From NCBI GenBank assembly GCA_029582165.1, contig CM055882.1:18741867-18805866 (forward strand): DNA of 64,000 nucleotides. Reading direction: 5' to 3'. How positions within the stretch are numbered: the stretch's first letter is position 1; each line of letters begins with the position of its first letter. Below the pieces are notes generated by a model. The model ran no database searches, had not been told where the DNA came from, and was given only the letters and a program-made list of their open reading frames with translations. Positions 11,470 to 23,168 of the stretch are shown piece by piece. The translations under genes were made by a program, and so were the position numbers. This DNA is from Portulaca oleracea. Its lineage: Eukaryota > Streptophyta > Magnoliopsida > Caryophyllales > Portulacaceae.

Positions 11470-11790
11470 CTACAGCCTCCTGGCTGGTGTTTGCATAGAC
11501 TCTTCCAGGGGTCGATGGACGAAATCCATCCTTGGGCTGGCTTGGTTCTTTGGGTTGGTTCTGACCCTTCCCTTTCTTTGGGCAGTTGGAGGCCCAATGG
11601 TCGATTCCTCCGCACCAATAACACTTGTTAGTTCCAACTCTGCACTCTTGGGTAGTGTGGTTGGTTCTTCCATATTTTCCACACCTTGGAGGACTCTTTG
11701 GTAGAGGGTGTCCCTCAGGCCTCCTCGGCTTTTTGTTGTAGGCACTTCAAGTTCTGCGATCATTCCACCTTTTCTTGTGAGGGGGTTCAA
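11470..11790 (-). CDS. Gag C-terminal region with zinc knuckle (frame-shifted)
   Basis: Near 11,570-11,640 the minus strand encodes a Cys/His segment ending HWASNCPKK, the second half of a CCHC knuckle used for RNA packaging. Several frames must be combined, so the copy is disrupted here. Confidence 0.6.
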   Translation of the reverse strand: MNPLTRKGGMIAELEVPTTKSRGGLRDTLYQRVLQGVENMEEPTTLPKSAELELTSVIGAEESTIGPPTAQRKGRVRTNPKNQASPRMDFVHRPLEESMQTPARRL

Positions 11791-11810
11791 AAGTTTTCCT
11801 CAGCTCATTC

Positions 11811-12484
11811 TCAACTCTTTAAATTTCTGCTGCCTTCTCGTACATCTTTTGGCACGTGGTGCATCCTTGTGAGGCCAAGTTTCTTCGGAGGTGCTAGACC
11901 TTCCCCAAATCGTTGCGTTCTCATTAACTCGTTTGGCACATAATCATTAGCAAAATGGGTCAGCTCATTGAACTTGTTCATGTAATGCATCACACTTGAT
12001 CCCCCTTGCTTCAGATTTTCGAATTCTTTCTGTTTAATCCTTCGCACGTGCACAGGGTAGAAATGGTTTCTCAGCTCCTCTACAAACATTTCCTATGACC
12101 ACTCATTGATGGTATGTTTTGTTTTTACGATGCCCCACCAAACATTCGCTTCTCCTGCTAGATAGAATGTGGCTATCACAGCTTTCTTGGTGTTGGGTAC
12201 TTCTAGAATGTCAAAAATCTTTTCCATGTGCCGGAGCCAAGCTTCTAACACAACATGCTCCATTTCACCCTTGTAAGGCCTTGCCTGTTTTTGGCAACTC
12301 TTTCCATTAGTCTCTCATTATTCTCCTCTTGGGTAGGAGTCACTTGGATCCTGTTGGCCATTTCCTGCATCATCCTTTCAAAGAAGTTGGCAGGCCTTTC
12401 TTGGCTTGCTTGGGCATCACGGGTGTCGTGCATATCGAGGCTAACAGACTCAAAGGATCGTTCTTGGATCGCGTTGTTTGCCAT
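11811..12484 (-). CDS. Gag of the Tekay-type element (broken)
   Basis: An ATG at 12484 begins MANNAIQERSF. The helix FFERMMQEMANRIQ follows, then after a frameshift near 12,250 the Retrotrans_gag core. That core includes FYLAGEANVWW near 12,170 and ELRNHFYPVHVRRIKQKEF and YMNKFNELTHFA in 12089-11811. This is the structural protein of the virus-like particle. At least one frameshift and stops near 12,090 and 11,810 break it. Confidence 0.8.
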
Positions 12485-12792
12485 ACTGCAAGGAAAAGAA
12501 AATACATCCTTTATATTGAGATGTGACATAACTCTCTTTATCGTTAAACCCCTTTTTTTTTTCATTTCATAAGAGAAAGTTCATCATTACATATACTCAT
12601 TGAAGGGACAAAAGACATAGCTATACTGCCTTGGTCTTACACTTCTAGCTTTGTAGTTAGGTTACTCCCTAGAGGTACAAAATTAAGAGTTTACAACTCT
12701 TTAACCTACTACAAGTATACTAGCCACCATAACATTATAATTACTAAAATACTAAAATACTACGAACATCCAATTTCCTTCTTCATGCGTGA

Positions 12793-13527
12793 TCATTGGG
12801 ATCCCTTGGTAGACTTCTCCTGCTTTTGTCTCTTGGTGCTTGATTCTCCCAATTCCAATCCTAACTCCCACTCTAGGATTGTAATAAGGTCCATTTCTGT
12901 TGGCTCTTCTACCGGGGGTGTTGAGTTGATAGGAAGGAGAGTAGGGATGGGTTGCTCTACTATCTTAGCATTAGGCTCACTCCAAGAGGGGTTCATTGGG
13001 ATGGTTTGGCCAAGGATATCGAGGTTTCCAAATTCGGGAGGGGGAGCCTCAAGAGCAAGGGGCTCAAAAACCATAGGAGGTGGTGCCTCTATAGGGAGGG
13101 GAGGGGGCTCACTAACCAAGGGAACATAGATAGGCTCGTTGGTTCTTTCATAGTGGGGTTTAAAAAACTCATCTATAGGGTTATAGGTCATTTCTTCATA
13201 GTAGTAAGGTAGGGTAGTTGGGTTTGGGAATGACCATACTCCGGTTCCGAACCCTTCCAGGAAAGCTGCGGGGAGGCAGTGCGGTCCCCATCCTATCCAT
13301 TCACACAACTCCCTCAAGCAAAGTTCTCCCACAATACATCTCCACGATCCACCACAAGAGACAAAGTGCACGAGGTGATTTTCGGAGTTTCCAGTGGCTA
13401 GGTCTCGATACTTGGCCTTGAAATGGCACCAAGGGTAGGAATTGGGTAAGTTGTGTAGGAGAACTTGAGACCTAAAGGTTCGGTATTGGAGTGGGGTTTT
13501 TGGATTGAGTTGGTAAACATGGATCAT
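12793..13527 (-). CDS. Upstream leader ORF of the Tekay-type element, unknown function
   Basis: 244 codons on the same strand, between the primer site and gag. The middle has many aromatic residues; the C-terminal half is rich in proline and glutamate (EPPPLPIEAPPPM) and ends in a basic tail (STKRQKQEKSTKG). I recognise no domain. It lies where other elements have an untranslated leader, so it may be an extra element gene or captured host sequence. A 166-bp tandem duplication overlaps its N-terminal end. Confidence 0.45.
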   Translation of the reverse strand: MIHVYQLNPKTPLQYRTFRSQVLLHNLPNSYPWCHFKAKYRDLATGNSENHLVHFVSCGGSWRCIVGELCLRELCEWIGWGPHCLPAAFLEGFGTGVWSFPNPTTLPYYYEEMTYNPIDEFFKPHYERTNEPIYVPLVSEPPPLPIEAPPPMVFEPLALEAPPPEFGNLDILGQTIPMNPSWSEPNAKIVEQPIPTLLPINSTPPVEEPTEMDLITILEWELGLELGESSTKRQKQEKSTKGSQ

Positions 13528-13757
13528 GGCTTGGAGAAGGCGAGTACATAATCTTGCATCCTTTCTCCCTCATACATAGGTGCATCATATGGCACGAAGG
13601 GTAGGAATTGGGTAACTTGTGAAGGAGAACTTGAGACCTAAAGGTTCGGTATTGGAGTGGGGTTTTTGGATCGAGTTGGTAAACATGGATCATGGCTTGG
13701 AGAAGGCGAGTTACATAATCTTGCATCCTTTCTCCCTCATACATAGGTGCATCATAT
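13424..13757. repeat. Tandem duplication, two units of about 166 bp
   Basis: Units 13424-13589 and 13590-13757 are nearly identical. Both run from TGGCAC(C/G)AAGGGTAGG to GGTGCATCATATGG. They lie in the leader of the Tekay-type element and repeat the first part of the leader ORF. Confidence 0.85.
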
Positions 13758-13933
13758 GGAGTATGAAAGATCTAAAATAAACATAAAAGTAAAGCATAGT
13801 AAGCAAACAAAAATTCCTAGGAACAAATGGAAATAATAATTGTGAAAGAGTTATCAACAAGTGACCGATATGAGTGGTTGCTTCATGGATTAGGCGACAT
13901 GGTGAGCAAGGCATGACGGGCCGGGGATCCGGG

Positions 13934-13945
13934 CTCTGATACCAA
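13934..13945 (-). other. Primer-binding site, tRNA-iMet type
   Basis: On the minus strand this reads TGGTATCAGAGC, complementary to the 3' end of initiator tRNA-Met. It lies four bases inside the 5' LTR end and fixes the element's orientation and LTR boundary. Confidence 0.93.
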
Positions 13946-13993
13946 ATCTGTAACGAACCAATTTTTTTTTTTTTTAACTGAGAAATATTCTTA

Positions 13994-14184
13994 GGGCCTG
14001 TTCGAAAAAAATAGCAGATTCAATAGCGGATAGCGGATGGGATAGCGGATAGCGGATGAGGTAGCTGATAGCTGTTGCAGGTTAGCATATAGCTGATAGC
14101 TGTTTAAATAGCTATATATAAAATACGTGTTCGGTAAAATTAGCTGTTGAATTAGCTAATAAATATTAGAATGACCAAAAAGGA

Positions 14185-14226
<42 letters not shown>

Positions 14227-15175
14227 AGTTGCTTTGTTGCGTTTTTTTTATCACAATTACACAAAGGTTGAATCATCCAATGGTTGGAACACAGACACAT
14301 AAAACATCATGCCCCATCACTTTTACTCACTACTAGAGATCTTACTTGTTTGAAGGAATGCAAATTCATCACAACTACAAAACTATTTACGTGTATATTA
14401 TTCTCAAACACCAAATTTGGGATATTCTTGTTAATCAAGATGGTGAAAACAGATGACTATTATAACTATTTTTTTAGGTTTGGGGGAGGGGGGAAGGACT
14501 CATGTTCAGATTTAGTGATGAATTACTCTGCTTTTAGAATTAGGGAAAATTAAGGGTGATGAGCTTGGTGCAGATTTTGATCTGGGTAATTCATCACTTT
14601 AACACTTTAAATGCAGTAACTTTGTCGATGATGAGCCTGGTGCATGCAAAAGACTGAATCTGCTCATTCAAGAGCTTCTCAATCGACTTCCCAAGATGAA
14701 AAAAAAGGCTCATAAATCTCAGTGGTATCAGCGTTAAAGTGTTTGTCTCATGGCTGAATATCGTGGAGGTGAGAAGAGTTGGAGATGAGCTTGAGTTTTC
14801 AGTGGGGATTCATCTGCAAATTTCAGGAGTTGATGTCCAAAGGTGAAGTGGTGTTACAGATGATAATTCCAAGGTGAAGAACTGAAGATGCTGGAGGAAC
14901 ATGAATGGGCAATGGGATGGTATTTATATTAATGGCAATGGCCGTAATTATATGTAACAGTTGAGGGTAGTTTTGGAATTTGGGATTCCAAACGCTGAAG
15001 CCAAACATCAGGCGTTAACAGGGGTAACGTTTGATTTTTTTTTTTCAAACGTTGCATCAAACTCTATTTGCTGATTCTAAACGCTGTTTTACCGAACACT
15101 AAAAATTTGATAAAATAGCATTTAGATTGGTCAAAACGCTATAAGCTCTCTTAAACGCTGTTGTCGAACAGGGCC
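13994..15175. mobile_element. PIF/Harbinger-type MITE, 1182 bp
   Basis: The ends are GGGCCTGTTCG... and ...CGAACAGGGCC, an 11-bp perfect inverted repeat. They are flanked by TTA at 13991-13993 and 15176-15178, the 3-bp TWA duplication of PIF/Harbinger. Just inside the left end is a cluster of GATAGCGGATAGCGGAT and AGCTGATAGCTG words. An (ATT)n microsatellite lies at about 14184-14225. No transposase domain is visible. Confidence 0.85.
14184..14225. repeat. (ATT)n microsatellite
   Basis: An uninterrupted trinucleotide run of about 14 units inside the PIF-type MITE. Confidence 0.95.
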
Positions 15176-17508
15176 TTAGTCTCATTTTCAAATTAGTACT
15201 TGGGTTATAATGTCCATGTATGTCCAACATGCCATGATGTCCATCATAATCCATGTACGTCCATGTCATACGAGTCCATGTAATTCATAACGGTCCATAA
15301 AATGCATGTGTCTTTAAGTGCCTTGTAAGTTGGTGTTTTTCTTGTCTAAGTTCATTTATTAAGGTCATATTATGGGTTATGTGAAGCCAAATGGGGCTTA
15401 TCTTCTTAAGGAGTATGGTGGGTAATCCTCACTACAATACTTCTAAGGAAGGGCTCCCATGACTCCAACAATTCCCTTAAAATCCATATTATTATTAAGG
15501 TCATCTTATGGGTTGAGCAAAGCCAAATGGGGCTTTAAAGTTATCTAGGGAGAAGGTGGGTAATCCCCACTACATAACTCCCATGATAATGCTCCCATGA
15601 CTTATACTTTCCCATTTAATTCCATATTAAGGTGATTCATAGTAGGGGAGGGGCAGTACTTTCTCATTAATCCCTTAGTTCCTATTACAAGTACATTGAG
15701 TTTTTAATGATGGAAATAAAACTAGAGTTCAAATCATAAAGGAAAGTGGAAATTGCATATACTTGGTCAATTTAACTCTTTATTTAAAGCTTCTTGCAAT
15801 AGGCCCTTGGTTCCCATATCATCATGCCTATGTCTCCATGCCTCCTCATCCTTGAAGGTCACCTCACATCAAGTCTCCTTTGAAAGAATTGTACCTAAGA
15901 GGGGGACATAAACATGGATTAGCCAAAGCTAAGTATGGAGATGTAAAACATTCATAAACATATACATAGAGAACATGATGCATGCTTATGATCTCATGAC
16001 CTATGTGCCTAATGCTCATAAAATGGCTTGATCAAGCATTTGGATGTCCATGAAGCCCTTATAGGATTTCTTTGTTGAGGATCCTCATTCATAAACCATG
16101 ATGCCTACATAGTGGTACCACTTATCATAAACTTGTCATATGCCTAAGGGACTTTGAGAACCATAGAAAATAATAATAGAACCACATATCCATAAAAATC
16201 AGTGTGCCTTAGAGACCATCACTCTTGTCATGTGTAGGACTTTTAAAGAATTATTGCACCTATGGGGACTTACTAAGGATGATCCAAGATCATCAACTAC
16301 ATGCCATGAATGTATGAATATGATGATGATGATATGAACACATGAAGTTGACATAACTTAAAATTTTCATGTTATGAATCCAAGGTCATGTTCTACTTTG
16401 TCATACAACTAGGGTAACAACAATATCATCATGTGAAAGGAGCATCATTATCTACTTAATGTCTTTAGGATTTGTTTTCATGGTTTTAGAGTCAAGAGTT
16501 AGTATCATCAATAGGTAATCATCCATCCACATATAGCATGTAAACATGAAAAATAAGCCTTATTAAATATAAATAATCAACTAAATAAAAATTTGCATAA
16601 ATGGAATGATTTTCAGCCTTTATGGCCCTCTCTTTGGCACTCAACACATAGCCCATTAGGGCTGAAAATCATGATCTCCATACCTTGATCTTCTTGGGAT
16701 TTTCGGCATCTTGAAAATTATATTAATCAGCTAAAATTAGTACACACTCCTACATGTAAAAGCCTTTGCTAAAACTGATTTTTTTGTTGATTCTTAACTT
16801 GGTATGGCTGCTGGAAGTTTAAAGAAATCAATCTAGCTCTTGCTTGGGTTCTAGTAAAAGTGTAATTAAAAGACAACTCACTTTTAATTTCAAACAAAGC
16901 TACTTTTAACAAATAATTAACTTTTTGGTCTTATAACTCTTTTGCTAGTGGTTTTCTAGTGGAAACATGAAGGAATCAACTCTAAACTACCCATTTCCAG
17001 ACTTGAAGCAAAAGGCATTTTTGGGCAGAAAAGTCAGTTTTTTAACCGGTTTTGTTTATTTTCGTTCTCCCTCTATACAAAAGCTTTGAAGTTCATTCCA
17101 CTTTGAAAAGTTCCGTTTATGAGTCTAGCTTAACCCTATATTTTTTTTTTATTTTTAAGAGTTACCAATTTGTACAGTTTTTACAAAAACCGAACCTATG
17201 TCAGAATAGACGCGAATCTGGTAGGGGTTTGGTTTTTGCTCTATAACTCACTGCCCTTAAACCTTTTTGCAAACAAATTTTTTTGTGGGTTTCTAGACAT
17301 CTAAAACTACAACTTTCATGTTGAAAGTTTTCCCAAAATATTATTTTATCATAAGGATATTTAAGGTACGAAAAATCCAAAAACTCGGTTGTTTAAAGCA
17401 AGAAAATACTTCTTTTTAAACCTACATGGTGGCTGGTTGATATGAGGTTTCTAAGGGGTGTTTTTCTTACTTTTGTAACACTATTGTAACACCTAGATTA
17501 AGTGTGAA

Positions 17509-17912
17509 CAAGGTTGTCAGTATCGGGATTCTAGTTAGGATCGATAGGGGTCCTTAGAATCGGGATCGTAGGATCAGATCGAGGATCGTAAGATTCTACA
17601 AATAAAGTAAAATTGTTATAAGTAACTTGAAGTTTCCCTAGAAAATACATTGTTTTTCAAAAATTGTACAAAAATCCATGATTTTCACTGATCCTAATAC
17701 GATCCTAATTAAGTCTGGTACGATTGTAACCGATTCTAGGGAGATTGTGACCATTCTAACAAAAATAGGCTATTATTAGGATCGAGCCGATCCTAACGAT
17801 CCTGACCGATCCTGGCAAGGTAGCGATCCAGGAACGAGTTGGATCGTTTGGTCATTTTTGGATCGTAGGATCGTAGGATCGTACGATCTGGATCGCGATT
17901 TTAACAACCATG
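17509..17912. mobile_element. hAT-type MITE, 404 bp, GATC-word rich
   Basis: The TSD is AGTGTGAA at 17501-17508 and 17913-17920. The empty site is visible in the left LTR near 6150. The ends are CAAGGTTGT... and ...ACAACCATG. The interior is dominated by GGATCG, CGATCC and TAGGATCGTA words in both orientations. No coding capacity. Confidence 0.9.
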
Positions 17913-18718
17913 AGTGTGAAGTATTAAAAATCGAATTAGAGAAAAAAATGCCATTTTTAGGTGGTTTTAGCCCCTTTTTCGGTTTTTAGAAGAACTCATA
18001 CTTCTTTGTATATTAGACCAATATAAAAGCTGAAACTTTAAATAGTATAATACCTTAAAAAGGACTATAGAGATATAATAATACTTCTTGGAAGCAAAGC
18101 CTTCTTTCTACTTCTATTCTTCCATTCTTTAATGGGGTTCTTTTTGGTGTTTGAGGGGAATATTGGGATGGGGATGTTTTTGGACTAATTTGGAGTGTAT
18201 GTGGATTATATAATAATAAGAAGAAGAGGTTCAGCTGGTGGAGAGAGAAAATGGATGGATTTTGCTTGATTTAGTGTGTGATATTAGACAAAATATTGGG
18301 AGGATTTAGTAAGGTTAATAGGGGCTATGTAGGAGTAATCATTAGACATATTGTAACTTGTATTTGTATTAAAAAAAACAACTAGATTGCTGCATTTTTT
18401 CTCCTCTTCGGGAAGGTGGAAAGTGTTTCCCCTTTTTTTTGTTTTTTTTTGATAAAATAAAGCCTCTACATAGCTCCTACATATTCCTACTAATTTATTT
18501 ATTTATTTGTTTAATCTTTGAATGAGCATAAGCTGAATTTTGTTTGCTTTTTAGCTCCATGCTCTTTTTTTTTTTGTATTGATTAGTTTTATACTAATAT
18601 CCGAAATCGGGCTTCTTTAAAACACATAAAAGCTATCATAAATCACATATAAATTACTTCATGATTCGTAAATATTAATAATTATACTTGAAATAAAAAT
18701 TATTAAGAGGGTGTTACA

Positions 18719-19337
18719 TTGTACATGGCTTCTTTATTGTCATAATGAAGTGAAATTGGCGATGAAACATTGACACCCAACTCTGCAGCAATTGTTAAAA
18801 CCACTCAAGCTCAGAGGTGTTATAGGACATGGCCCTATACTCCGCCTCAGCAAATTATTTGGCCACAATTTTTTGTTTCTTGCTTTTCCAAGAAATCAAG
18901 AATTACCCAAGAATATACAATATCCTGTAAGGGACTTGGCTGTCATCCTGCAAGTTCCCCAGTCAGCATCACAATATGATGTGAGCTGAAGATCAGAGGA
19001 AGATGAGTAAAATAAGCCCTTATTCACTAAACCTTTGAGATATCTCAATACATGGAGAACTGCCTGATATTGATTGTCAGTGGGATGTTGCAAGAATTGA
19101 CTCCAGTGTTGTACTGATAGGATATATCATTCCTAGTGAGTGTAAGATATAAGAGTCTTCCAATGAGCCTCCTATAAGGCTTAGGATCTGACAAAGGAAC
19201 CTATTATTAGCATCAAGTTTGAGACCTCTAGGTAATGGAAACCTAGCAGGCTTGCTGGCAGTGAGACCACTGTCTTGCAAAATATCTATGACATACTTTC
19301 TTTGATTGAGGATAATACCAGCAAGTGATCGAGCCAA
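18719..19337 (-). pseudogene. Copia RNase H and RT tail (broken pol fragment)
   Basis: Frames at 19337-19077 (SLAGIILNQRKYVIDIL, the end of RT) and 19093-18896 (AVLHVLRYLKG and SYCDADWGTC, the copia RNase H) overlap by a shift. Further left, about 18875-18725, stop-broken sequence still shows EAEYRAMS and SELEW. It ends abruptly at the gypsy LTR at 18718. Confidence 0.85.
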
Positions 19338-19429
19338 TTCAATGCCAAGAAAATACTTAACTAATCCCAGATCTTTGATAGTGAAGTTGAATGTAAATAA
19401 GCTTTAATTTGTTGAATAACACCATGAGC

Positions 19430-19834
19430 ATCTCCAGTGATCAACATATCATCCACATAAACTATAATGTAAACATATTTCCCTGCAACTTCCTGGAGAA
19501 AAGTGAGTAGTCACTTTTACATTGTGAAAATCCCTTGCTAATCGGAAACTTAGTAAGTTCTAAGTTCCAATGCCTTGAAGCCTGTTTCAAACCATAAAGA
19601 GATCTCACTAATTCACATACCTGACCAGAAGTAGCTTTATGATACCGGAGGTACCACGTACACCTCTTCATCAATATATCCATGCAAAAAGACATTGTTG
19701 ATGTCAAGCTGAAAAAATAACCAATCTCTAGCTGTTGCAAGGGGTATAACAACACGAACTGTAGTAAGCTTTGCAACAGGTGAAAAAGTATGTTTATAGT
19801 CCTTGTCTTTGACTTGCTCAAAGCCTCTAATCAC
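19430..19834 (-). pseudogene. Copia reverse transcriptase (broken)
   Basis: At 19834 the minus strand begins GFEQVKDKDYKHTFSPVAKL and then QLDINNVFLHG. The frame shifts to YGLKQASRHWNLEL, and YVDDMLITGD, the catalytic box, is encoded at about 19437-19465. These are the canonical RVT_2 motifs. At least two frameshifts are present. Confidence 0.88.
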
Positions 19835-20160
19835 AATTCTAGCCTCATGTCTCTCAATAGACCTATCGGGCTTAAACTTGGTCTTGTAAACCCAATTAGA
19901 TGAGAGAGCTTTCTTCCCTGGAGGTGAAGATGTTGTCTAGCTTGTATATAGGAGCTTGGTTCAAGAACTTGTTATACATTTTCCAGAGAAGTCATATATG
20001 AGGAAGAAAAGTGAGAAAAGTTATAATGATCAAGAATAGGATGTGGTATTTCATGTGTAGAAAAATGAGGGGACAAAGTTGTAATGGAAGCTGTTGTAGC
20101 TTTTGTTTTAGGTTTTCCTATACAAGTAAAATCTTTTACCAAGCGGGAGGGCCTCTAATT

Positions 20161-21590
20161 CTAGTAGATCTTCTCAAATAAGGAGAAGGAGAGTATGAGG
20201 GTTGAGATGTAGGAATAGATTGAGGTGTGGAATAGGCTGATGATGAGATTGACTGGAAGTGGAAGCTCTTTGTGTGGAACTAAGAGGAGAATGATGTGGA
20301 CCACTAGGGGAATTATGATGTTGATTAGGGGTAGTAGGTGGTGCAGTAGCTTGAGGAATATAATTAAAATCTTCAAAATCAGGAAAGTGATCATGTAAAG
20401 GAAACAAGGAGTCTCCCTGAGTGTCATCAGTATTTATATTTGGTGCCAAACTTTGTTTGAAAGGAAAAATGTGCTCTTGAAGAATAATGTCCCTACTGTG
20501 TAAAACACGTTTGGTTTGTAAATCAAGAACTTTGTAACCTTTTAAACCAGTGGTATACCCCAGAAAAACACACTTAGTTGCTCTAGGAGCAAATTTGTCT
20601 TGTATGCCTGTGTTATGTGTGAAGCAAGGACATCCAATAGTTCTCAAATCTTTTAAATATGGTTTTTTGTTGTATAGAATTTCAAAGGAACTTTTTCAAT
20701 GAAGAACAGACGTGGGAAGTTTGTTTATGAGGTGAGTAGCAGTAAGAACACAATCACCCCAAAAAGTTATAGGAAATCCAGCTTGAAACATGATAGCTCT
20801 AGCCATTTCAAGTAAATGTCTGTGCTTTCTTTCTGCAACCCCATTTTGTTCGGGAATTTTAACCATAGATCTTTGTATTAAAATTCCTTTCTTGAAAAAA
20901 ATTCAAATAAGTAGCATTGATCAATTATGTACCATTATTCGTTCTGAATTGATGAATTTTCATATTAAACTGAGTCTTGATCATTTTTTAAAAATCAATG
21001 ATAGTATGAGCAGCTTGATCATTACTTCGAAGAAGTATAGTCCAAGTGCATCTACTAAAGTCATCCACCAAGGTTAAGAAATAATTTGCTCTAGAATGAG
21101 TAGTGGTTTTGTATGGCCCCCATAAATCCATGTGAATCAACTCAAAAGGAGATTGAGTAGTAATAGAGCTTATATTAAAAGGTAATCTATGTGATTTTGC
21201 AAGAATGCAAACAACACAATTGTATTTATCAAGAATTTGGATATTACAATTAGGGGTTTCATCTTTGACAAGGAAGTATGCCCAAAACGAGCATGAAAAG
21301 TATCAACAGTAGAATTGATAACGTTATATGAAAAACAAGAAAGCTTAGAAGAAAATCTAGGTTTATCTATAGACTGAGGTATGAATCTGCTAGAGCTTTC
21401 ATTGACCCTTTCATCAGTTATTGAATGTAACTTGTATAGATCACCTTCTCTTGGGGCTATAGCAACAACCTTATTAGTTGTAAGGTCATGGAATATACAA
21501 GTATTAGGATAAAAGGTGAGACATAGGTTGTAATCAGTAACCAATTGACTAACAGAAATGAGGTTATACTTGAATTCTGGAACAAAAAAG
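20161..21590 (-). pseudogene. Copia pre-integrase and integrase (broken)
   Basis: The part next to the insertion encodes EFKYNLISVSQLV and HARFGHTSLSKM, the gag-pre-integrase zinc region. HMDLWGP near 21,111-21,132 and LVDDFSR near 21,050-21,078 mark the integrase core. CFTHNTGIQDKFAPRATKC and FLGYTTGLKGYKV (20647 leftward) are the C-terminal part. Stops in the core region show decay. Confidence 0.85.
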
Positions 21591-22003
21591 TAGGGGTGTT
21601 CATTGGGTCGAACCCGAACCAGATCAGACTGGACCGAAACCCAAAATAGCAAAAACTTTGGACCAAAGACTAGACCGGAAACAACTTGTCTCAAAATAGA
21701 CCAACCCAGTTAGTATTTGGACCGGACCAACCCAGATTAGTTTGGACCAGTTGAGATATTTTGGAAAATTTTCTATTAAAATTTGTAAAATGATTGATTA
21801 GTTAATTAATGTATGTCCTTTTTTAGAAACTCCATTTTCTTTTTGTATTATACGTTATTGTATATGGAACTACGGTGGAAAATTTTAGGAAAAAATGAAT
21901 TATAAAAATTTAAAATGATATAATAATATGGTAGAATACATAATAATATTAAGGTTTTGTAATCAAACATAAATACATACAATGTTGGCTAAAATTTAAT
22001 CAT

Positions 22004-23112
22004 TGAATAAACTCTACTGCCCTCTAAGGACCTCCACTACAGTCTGCGTGAGGACCTCCATTGCATCCGTCATACTTTTGTCATACTTTTGATTGAAAGA
22101 CAAATTTCGAAGATATAAATTCAAGGAAGTTTCCTTTATATAAATATCCCTTATATTCCCTAGAGACCTATATCTTTCTCATAACCTCTAATCTAATTTT
22201 ATTTACAGTTTTTAATTAAGATATTTTGAAGATATAAAATCAGTTTTTAATTAAGAGAAAGAAACAACTGCCTAAATGAGAAGATTAAAAATCTCTGTCA
22301 AGAAAGGAAACAATCTTCAATCAAGGAAGTAGAATGAAGAATCTCAATGCTATCTGAGGCCCTCACCGTATTCAGCAATGAGGACCTCCAGTTCCAGTGC
22401 GAAGATTTTGTTTGTAAAAATTAAATCAAGGAAGTTTTTCCATATCCTAATCTTATTCTATTCCTTCCGTTTTTGGATTTATATTATAACAGATTATACC
22501 TTTTTCAGATACTAAAAGGAAAGGAAGGAAATCGTGGTAATTGTAAAATATATGGAAGATTGAAGACCAATCCAAGAAAGGAAACAATCTTTGTTGAAGG
22601 AAAGTAGTCATTGCTGTCTAGAGCTCTCAAGCATATATATACTAGCAACCTCTTCCAAGAAAAACCAAGAATTCCAAGCAAGAAAATCATAGTAGGAACT
22701 TTGGTTAGAAAGTTCTGAGTTGTAGAAATATTGGAGTGATAATATTCTGAGTTGTCGCCACTATATTGAGTGGTGAGTTTTGTAGCCAGTGAGTGTTCTG
22801 GTGAGGACCTCTAAGGTCGTGTATTTAAAGTGAGAAAGTGTTCTCGCTTTAAGGTTGTTCCCCTTTTGCAATCGCCTCTTCTATGAGGCCTCAAGTGCAG
22901 AAGACATCTGTGAAGTCCTCTGCTCCCGTAAGCCTGTTGAGGACCTCACGATCCTTAATTGAGCCGAGTTGTAACCTCCTTCTATTTTAGCACTTTATAT
23001 TCAATCAATAAAGAATTTTTATTCAGTTCATAAAAGTGCTATTAACCAATTTGTGTTGATTAAGTGCAGAATTTTTATACAACCCTATTCACCCCCCTCT
23101 AGGGTTATTTCA
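22004..23112 (+). repeat. Left LTR of gag-only element 1
   Basis: This begins TGAATAAACTC and ends GGGTTATTTCA. It pairs with 25455-26554 throughout. The word GAGGACCTC or close variants occurs about six times. Confidence 0.9.
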
Positions 23113-23115
23113 ATA

Positions 23116-23127
23116 GGTATCAGAGCG
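23116..23127 (+). other. Primer-binding site of gag-only element 1
   Basis: AGGTATCAGAGC three bases after the LTR, one base different from the usual tRNA-iMet site TGGTATCAGAGC. Confidence 0.85.
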
Positions 23128-23168
23128 GGTCCACAAATTCAAGAGTTTAACCACTCGTGGAAAAGATC

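Larger units (their letters stand above)
8125..13948 (-). other. Internal coding region of the Tekay-type element
   Basis: This spans the primer site (13934-13945) to the polypurine tract beside the left LTR. On the minus strand the tract reads TAAAGGGGGTAGGATT and lies at about 8075-8090. The domains are listed one by one below. Confidence 0.9.
5137..18718 (-). mobile_element. Ty3/gypsy chromovirus, Tekay/Del type, multiply interrupted
   Basis: The minus-strand polyprotein at 12484-8125 has the order gag, CCHC, protease, RT, RNase H, integrase, chromodomain. Two LTRs flank it: 13949-18718 on the right, and on the left a copy ending at 8074 whose other part lies beyond the LARD insertion and outside the window. 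In element orientation each LTR starts TGTAACACCC. The right LTR ends GTTCGTTACA, four bases before the primer site. The element sits in the RNase H region of a copia element (junction 18718/18719). Only one flank is in the window, so the TSD (TTGTA at 18719-18723) cannot be confirmed. Frames are broken in several places, so the copy is dead. Confidence 0.9.
13949..18718 (-). repeat. Right LTR (5' LTR) of the Tekay-type element with two nested MITEs
   Basis: This spans TGTAACGAACC to GGGTGTTACA on the plus strand, 4770 bp. Removing the PIF-type MITE and TTA copy, and the hAT-type MITE and 8-bp copy, leaves about 3.2 kb, a long LTR as expected for Tekay/Del elements. No gene is seen in 15,180-17,500 or 17,920-18,718. 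Confidence 0.88.

Noticed and set aside
22505..22690. Minus-strand 61-codon frame, with a near-copy at 25946-26131
   Set aside because: It occurs twice only because it lies in the paired LTRs of gag-only element 1; no domain.
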